Shown: piece by piece, positions 58,261 through 64,000 of the stretch
How the letters are laid out: each line of letters starts with the position of its first letter
Position numbering within the stretch: position 1 is the first letter of the stretch
From: Ilex aquifolium
Lineage: Eukaryota; Streptophyta; Magnoliopsida; Aquifoliales; Aquifoliaceae
Assembly: GCA_951799425.1 (NCBI GenBank)
Contig: OX637402.1
Span: 18,117,844-18,181,843, forward strand
Direction of reading: 5' to 3'
DNA: 64,000 nt
Notes under the pieces: generated by a model
What the model was told of the DNA's origin: nothing
Database searches by the model: none
Seen by the model: only the letters and a program-made list of their open reading frames with translations
Translations under genes and position numbers: made by a program

Positions 58261-60207
58261 ATTCATTAAGGTGGAGTAGAGAAGAGAACAGCTCAGTGTG
58301 GTGTGGAGTCCAATAAAAAAAGTTCAAATGATCACTTGAAGAAGGAAGGCCCATGAAGAAGTCAGCAGTATTTATTTAGTTTACTTGTAATATTACAGCT
58401 ATTTTCTCCTTCGTAGGCGTCGTGTTCTATCACTCTCTTTACGGCCTCACTCTTCATATACATAACATCAATTTCCTAGGCCTTCACTTGTAGATCAAGC
58501 AAAGATTTATGAGTTTGACTGCACACGTTAATTGACTGGACCAACCAACCAACTTGCCCTGCAAGTCTCTCTCTCTCTCTCTCTCTTGATGGAGAAAATA
58601 TTCAATAATGCAACTAATAATCATACTACTTCTAAATGTCACTAAACTTGAAAAACTTTTATTTTTCTATTATAACCTCCACTATTCCTAAAACAACAAT
58701 TTTATCCATGATAAATAATTGTTTAATATTTGTAATTATTACTCATAGACGGTACCAATTCTGTATAGTGTCATTCCATCTACCATCCTCCGTTCATCTT
58801 AAACTCTTCTCATTCTATGAGTACATATTCAATTGCTATTATTAAGTCAGACCATTCGCATTGTAGAAGTATATAGAAAGAAAGATCAGCTAATTGGTTC
58901 TAGCATGGAAGACAAAAGGTTAAAACAGTCATAATTGATTGAGGATATTAGTTTCTAGCATGGAAGACAAAAGGTTAAAACAATTATTATTATTGATTAA
59001 GGATAAAAATGACTTAACCACAGTTTACCCTACATAATTGTTCTATATCTTCTAGATTTTTAGAGCACCACTCCTTTACACAGTTACGAAGAATAAAGAA
59101 ATCAGAGAGCTCAATGGTGAGGTGGTGGTAGAGAGGCGTCGTTCAAGGTAACTCTCACAGTCTCACTTCCGATCCGAAGCTTCCCTCCAAAGCATAAATG
59201 ATCATGAGTTGTCTCAGGACATGATTCCAAAAATTTTTGCATAGTTACCAAAAAGAATATTTTCTGAACTGGAAGCAACGAAGGATGCTTATTCTATTAA
59301 AGTTTTAGAAGAAAAAAGGGATCAAATTAGAAGGTAAACTCTGGGTTATTTTTTGAAGCTTCAAAAGTATAAAATGCTTCGAGTTGTCCTATTAAAGTAT
59401 TAATTAAACAGCATATGCTTTGTTGGCCGATGGTACCGTCAAGGTGGCTTTTTTTTCTAAAAACTTAAAAGAGTAGTTGTACCTCCCTGTCAAATGTAAA
59501 TGTTAAATCAAATTGATCCAAAAAATTTCTAAATTTTTATTTTAGCCCTACTCAATATCATAAAGTTGTTCTTAGCCTTAATTGAATAATAACCGATTTA
59601 ACATTTAGTCTTCTCCAATGAATATCCTTAATCTAATACTCATTGATTTACCTTGTAGAATAAATATTCCATTACCGATTGGAACTTGAACAACTTTATA
59701 TCTTCTATGTCATAACAAAAGGACTTACAATAAAACTAATTAGTTAGCCAAAATGTTATTCATCAGTGCAGAATGTTTTTCTAGGTACTATTTTTATACC
59801 AACAATATCCCACATAAAAGCATTAGTGTTCTTTTTCATATGGTTTTTTTAGAAAAACATTTAACTTCTACTATATATGATAGAGGACCACTTATTTTAA
59901 GAGGATTTGACTAATAAAATTTTAAATAATTTGTTCAACACTCATGCAAATATTAGATACTAAAAATAGATCACGTGCAACGCATGTGTACACCAATTAA
60001 TACTATTTTAAAATGTCAACAAAAATGAAATTTTTTTGTTTGACAAAAATAACCTTAACAAAATTACTAATGTTTATCATATCTTTTTGTACTTAATAAC
60101 ATTATTAAATTATATGCAATTGTCACATTTATGTGGATTGAATTATGTCATTGGTTGCTATTTTAATTCTAAAAAAAATTGGTGATGGTTGAGCTACTAT
60201 ATTAATA
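58261..60207. other. intergenic DNA
   Basis: No gene supported. Contains a (CT)n run (58567-58586), a ~55-bp tandem repeat (58898-59007), and at 59970-60000 a worn Helitron-like end (CACGTGCAACGCATGTG hairpin, then CAATTAA). 59090-59400 has short frames only. Confidence 0.4.
58898..59007. repeat. ~55-bp tandem repeat, two copies
   Basis: The word TTCTAGCATGGAAGACAAAAG recurs at 58898 and 58953. The downstream sequence (TTAAAACA-TTATTGATT-AGGATA) is also repeated with small changes. Confidence 0.8.
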
Positions 60208-61152
60208 TCTCTATATCTAAACTACTAATAAAATCAATCTCATTAATTTGCTTACACTTTGGGCCATGAAGTTGGAATTTGAAAAGAACCATTCGAACAT
60301 TAATTCATCTGACAGATAGCCATTGACAGTTCACTTTACCACTATTTTTGACATTGAAGAACTTTGAAGGCTTGGATATTGGAAAGATGGATGGGGTGAG
60401 TTCCAGAAATAACTGTCATTCACTATTTTCAATTGATGTAGTTTCTAAAATGTTATTTGATTTGTTATGTTATTTGCAGGCTAATGACTCTGGATTAGTT
60501 TCATATGTTGCTGGTCAAATTGATCGTTCTCTGAGCTGGAAGGTACGGTGGTTGGGGCTGATGGTAAAATGAATATTTTTTGAACTTAAATGGTCATGGA
60601 CATACTTTCAAAGTTTATAAGTTTGTTGCAACTAAGCACTAATATTCGTCAGTCTTTTGAGGTCCTTCTTTCTTTTGACTTTCGAAAATCTTTATGCACC
60701 ATTGAACTTAATTCATATATGATGTAAATTTGTGGGATCTTCATTTGAGAAGTTGGGAATGGATTTGGCTGGAGAGTTTGAGACTAATTATTTAATAAAA
60801 TATTGAACAGTACTGGATAGTTGACCGTTTTTAACAATAGCCTTTGAAAAGACAATATTTCATGGTTACATCAATTTGTTATTTCTATCTCTCTCTCTTG
60901 AAAAGGCAAGGCTGCCGTTTCAATTGTATGTGGAGTCTAATTTTCATATCATCATCCTGGATTTTTGGTTAAATAATAATTTTATGGTATGAGAAGTTTG
61001 GTTACCTAAAGATCATGTGTCTTTAAGTTGGAATCTAACTTATTATTTATGTTTCAATGTAAGGTCTTTCAAGAATAATTTGGTCAAGCAATACTTTGCT
61101 AAAAATAATAACTCGAAATGGTCCACATGCAACGTACGTGTGCACCAACTAG
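60208..61152 (+). mobile_element. Helitron carrying a glycolate-oxidase gene fragment, 945 bp
   Basis: The 5' end is TCTCTATATCTAAACTACTA preceded by A. The 3' end is a weakened hairpin (CACATGCAACGTACGTG), then TGCACCAACTAG, CTAG at 61149-61152, followed by T. So the element sits in an AT dinucleotide with no target duplication, as Helitrons do. Its end closely resembles that of the Helitron ending at 51355. No Rep/helicase coding. It contains two exons of a glycolate-oxidase gene in the same orientation. Confidence 0.72.
60330..60542 (+). pseudogene. glycolate oxidase (GLO/GOX) two-exon fragment
   Basis: 60330-60395 encodes [22 protein letters not shown]. An 85-bp intron with GT-AG ends follows (60396-60480), and then 60481-60542 encodes [21 protein letters not shown]. 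Both match consecutive stretches of peroxisomal (S)-2-hydroxy-acid (glycolate) oxidase, the FMN enzyme of photorespiration. The next expected exon (DVKWLQ... onward) and all upstream exons are absent nearby. Because the intron is retained, the copy came from DNA, not from mRNA. It lies wholly inside a Helitron. Confidence 0.75.
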
Positions 61153-61225
61153 TAAAATATCAAGTGGATAAAGTGAATTCCAATTAGATAGTTTTATGAT
61201 TATAAAAAGAAAGAGTTAGTAGTAT

Positions 61226-61396
61226 GAGCAGTGCTATATATCTTAAATTTGTATCTTAAATGTGCATTCCAAATCAATAAGGATGGTTGAATCAGTGGAT
61301 CTCAATTAGAAAAGTTGATGTGATCCACTCATCCAATGGTCTCCGTTCATTGGGATATAAATTTGGATTATAAATTTGGGTTACATAGTATTTACC
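61226..61396. mobile_element. MULE-type MITE family M2, copy 2, 171 bp
   Basis: Ends GAGCAGTGCTATATATC and, inward from the right, GGTAAATACTATGTAACC. Perfect 9-bp duplication TAGTAGTAT (61217-61225 and 61397-61405). The interior matches the copy at 49110 (AAAAGTTGATG-GA-CCACTCATC-AA-GGT). Confidence 0.82.
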
Positions 61397-61732
61397 TAGT
61401 AGTATTTGCTCATATGGAGGATTGATTATTAATTTTTGTAGGATTCATTTGCTTATTTGTTTTGATATTATTGATTAATAATATCATATCAACATTATCA
61501 TATAATATCACCGTTGTAATCAATTTTTTTTTTCCCAGGCTGCACCATGCATGCCAAAATATGGCTAAGAAAAAAAAAACATCATGAGTCGGGTGCTTTT
61601 GGAATAACAGCAATGATGAATGTAAAGGGAGAGAGTTGGGTGAAAATGCCTTTTGTATAGCTCAAGTTTTATTTTCGCTAGAAGTAACCCATGTTTACAG
61701 CGTAAGTGAGAAGTGATAAATTAGGAGGGAAA

Positions 61733-61840
61733 ATTTAATATGAATAATTTTGAGAGGGATGTTGGTGGTTGTTGGATGAGTCTATTTAAGACCGTTGGAT
61801 GGACTTATTAAACACTGTGCTATTTTATATTATAAATTAG
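61733..61840. repeat. dispersed repeat family R1, copy 3
   Basis: Matches copies at 26605 and 45537: AATATGAATAATTTTGAGAG, GTTGGATGAGTCTATTT, ACCGTTGGATGGACTTATT and TTTTATATTATAAATTA. Longer flanking similarity to copy 2 (GTAAGTGAGAAGTGATA) begins near 61700. Confidence 0.65.
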
Positions 61841-62727
61841 CATTATATATATAATAATATAAGCAATAATCTTGTGCCTGAAGGATTTTTGTAATATCAA
61901 ACATTGAGTATTAATTGTGCAATACTTGTACTTTAAATATAATTTTTTTTTCTTTTTTTAATAATACAATTTAAAATTAAAGTGATAATAAAGAGGTAAG
62001 AGAGAAAAAAGAGAGAGGTAAATGTAGATTAATGAGTTGATTGAATTATCTGATATTGAGGGACATGCAAAGAAAATAAAATTTTTGAGGAGGAAAAAAA
62101 AATTTGATATGAATTTTATACTATTGACTCAAAGTAGATAAAAATTGAATTAATCTTAATCATATTGTGCTATTACAAGTTGAGAATTCAAGAAAGATTT
62201 GAATGTTGTATGGTAATATTATATATGGATAATTGCTCCCAAAAATTATTTGTGAGTTTTCTGGTTCCCTCCTCACCTCAAAAGAAAATGTTTCCCTAAC
62301 TCCAATAATAACTCAAGTGATAATAGAGACGAGTGGGTAATCCCTTGAGATCAGGCCATAAAAGATTTATGAACAACCTAATCCTGTGGATGGTCTACTT
62401 TTGATCAGAGCGGATAGAGAATTAGTCGAAATACACGTAAATTGGCCCGAATACTTATTACTGGTGAAACAAAAGAAAAAAAAAAAATGGTTTTCCCGGC
62501 AAAAAAAGAGATAAACACCATAAACCGCAGTATATTCCCTATTCCATTTTCCAAATTTACACAACTCCCTATAATTAATGGATCGTCTGTTAGATTGAAA
62601 AAAGAAAAATAAAAAGAATAACCCAAGCTCAATGAATGATCTTGAGGGCAAACCCAATTCACCCAAAATAAAAATAAAAATAAAAAAGAAAAAAGAAAAA
62701 AAATCACCCCATGTAACTTCTTCCCTT
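61841..62727. other. 3' flank of neprosin-domain gene
   Basis: AT-rich. 62460-62710 has T/A-runs that generate hydrophobic Phe-rich frames on the minus strand, which I discount. It presumably includes the neprosin gene's 3' UTR. Confidence 0.4.
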
Positions 62728-63105
62728 TTAGGGACATCTTGCATTTCTTCCGGGTCCTCCATAATAAAAATAATTCCCCCAAACCCGATTAATTCCTCCT
62801 TGAATATCGTAGCAATTCGGGTGATCCGCTAAAACCCGGAGGTTTGATAATGGAATTAAGCTATTATCCCAATCAACAACCTGCAAATTTCGAAAATAAG
62901 CTGCTTTTCCAAAACCTTCTCCTGCAAAATGCCCACTACCCATTTGGGTCGGAGTGTGGTAACCCGATTGATGACTATTCACAATTTCGCCTCCAAATTG
63001 CACCATGCTTGCATGATTCCTTAGGTGAGTAAATAAGAAAGATGGCCAATACCCGACTAGAATTCCGGATCCAAATTCTAACCACCAATTTCCATGCTTC
63101 GGATC
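62728..63105 (-). CDS. neprosin-domain (DUF239) protein, 3'-terminal exon only
   Basis: One exon of 126 codons including the stop, opening after TTTTGTAG (acceptor at 63106-63107, phase 0). The translation starts DPKHGNWWLEFGSGILVGYW, runs through FLFTHLRNHASMVQFGGEIV and HTPTQMGSGHFAGEGFGKAA, and ends YYGGPGRNARCP. This is the C-terminal part of the plant neprosin family, secreted proteins related to the glutamic prolyl endopeptidase of pitcher-plant fluid. Upstream exons (signal peptide, neprosin activation domain, rest of the catalytic domain) are not visible in 63106-64000. Either a long intron carries them past the window or the gene is a fragment. All frame-level features are intact. 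Confidence 0.82.
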   Translation of the reverse strand, partial: DPKHGNWWLEFGSGILVGYWPSFLFTHLRNHASMVQFGGEIVNSHQSGYHTPTQMGSGHFAGEGFGKAAYFRNLQVVDWDNSLIPLSNLRVLADHPNCYDIQGGINRVWGNYFYYGGPGRNARCP

Positions 63106-64000
63106 CTACAAAACGATGTAATTATATCGTTATTAATGTTTTTCATGATCACACTAAGGTCACACATTAAATGTGACCCATGTGCATGGTAGGAAGAAGT
63201 CAAAAAATGTGGGTAGAGTGTAAATGATCCCCATTGAGATTAATTTTATCGAGCTGAGCTTTTTAAGTTTGATTATGTTTATGTTCGACTCGTGTTATTT
63301 AAGGATTGTTCAAGTTCGGTTTGAAATCGTCTACCGAACTCAAAATATTATTCAAGTTTGACTCAAACCGAATTCGAGCCGAGCTCAAGCAAAAAACAAG
63401 TCATTTAAAAAAAATTTAAATTCACAAATTTCAAATATTCAATCAAAAAATTTCACAAAAATGCAAATAAATTTAAATTTTAACACAAATTTGAGCATAA
63501 AATACCTTTAAATCACAACAAAACATACAAACTTTAATTTATATGTATAACATACAAACTTAAATTTTTTGCTAATTTTATTGAAATAATCTTAAAATAT
63601 GTAATAATTTATATGTATATTATGTACAAGTAAGAGAAACAAACCGACTTACAAATAGCTCGGGTTCGGGTTGACTCAACTCGACTCGGCTTTAATACTA
63701 AAGGAGTTTAAAAAATTGTTGAAATTTGGCTTATTTTATAATATGAGCGAGCCCAAACCAAGCTAAAACTGAGTTGTCCGGATTGTTTAACATCTCTAGT
63801 TATATATACTTTGATGATCTAGCCTAATAAGGAGAAAGAAACTGCTAGACGACTTGTCTGGATTGAACTCCGTCTAATAAGGGTTTAACTCCTAACCTAT
63901 TATATATGAGTGCCGCCCGAACTTATAGGCATTAAGATTTTATAGTAGATGATCGATCATATATTAATCAAGAATCCATTTCAATAGGATGGGTTTTATA
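63106..64000. other. intron or intergenic DNA with TCGAGC-rich repeat
   Basis: 63240-63790 consists of degenerate GAGCTCGG/CGAACTCAA-type words, the same vocabulary as 13690-13960, and is probably an old transposon. No neprosin exon was recognised in it on the minus strand. Confidence 0.4.

Noticed and set aside
59867-60000. A third Helitron ending near 60000
   Set aside because: The hairpin is recognisable, but CTAG is degraded to TTAA and no A-preceded 5' TC start could be fixed, so I list it only as a worn end.
62367-62782. Phe-rich hydrophobic frames on the minus strand
   Set aside because: Generated by A/T homopolymers downstream of the neprosin stop; no membrane-protein family resemblance.
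1-64000. CRISPR arrays, bacterial operons, rRNA or tRNA genes, organellar inserts, viral integrations
   Set aside because: I looked on both strands and saw none. Direct repeats here are simple repeats, duplications or transposon ends, and the only reverse transcriptase belongs to a Ty1/copia retrotransposon.

Overview
This is nuclear DNA of a dicot angiosperm. It is AT-rich, and its genes are split by many GT-AG introns. They encode plant families (class III peroxidase, LysM receptor kinase, PHS1, PPR, neprosin). Non-coding DNA is crowded with plant mobile elements: Ty1/copia, hAT, MULE-type MITEs, a PIF/Harbinger MITE and Helitrons. I cannot name the species. There is no sign of organellar, bacterial or viral origin.

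Layout. 1-1290: AT-rich tandem repeat and intergenic DNA. 1300-13491 (-): ten-exon gene for a TrpD2/anthranilate-phosphoribosyltransferase-like protein. Its 7-kb fifth intron carries a 5.76-kb Ty1/copia element (5146-10901) in the opposite orientation, and its ninth intron carries an 872-bp hAT element. 14770-18641 (+): POOR HOMOLOGOUS SYNAPSIS 1-like meiotic gene, with a MITE ending at its TATA box. 19021-21377 (-): class III peroxidase with an unusual repeat-bearing N-terminal extension. 21.6-28 kb: mobile-element debris, including a minus-strand Helitron with a GGT-rich core. 28094-31933 (+): LysM receptor-like kinase. 33552-38186 (+): AP-1 adaptor medium (mu) subunit. 39064-43993 (-): alpha/beta-hydrolase (lipase-like) with two related hAT MITEs in neighbouring introns. 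44-53.4 kb: element-rich intergenic DNA with a Tourist MITE, a nested MULE MITE, a Helitron and a 1.29-kb foldback MULE. 53414-56311 (+): P-class PPR protein. 57.0-57.54 kb: recent 268-bp tandem duplication. 60208-61152: Helitron carrying two exons of a glycolate-oxidase gene. 62728-63105 (-): terminal exon of a neprosin-domain gene, cut by the window edge or truncated.

The genes are unrelated housekeeping or signalling genes, not a pathway cluster. Their order (PHS1, AP1M, hydrolase, PPR) recalls two duplicated Arabidopsis chromosome 1 segments (At1g107xx and At1g6077x/8x, from memory). I saw no previously undescribed multi-gene system. The most interesting signals are the TrpD-like protein whose PRPP motif is replaced, the peroxidase extension, the copia element with a non-canonical LTR end and telomere-like leader, and element structures whose target duplications can be read directly. 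Exon coordinates were derived by eye from splice sites and reading-frame continuity.
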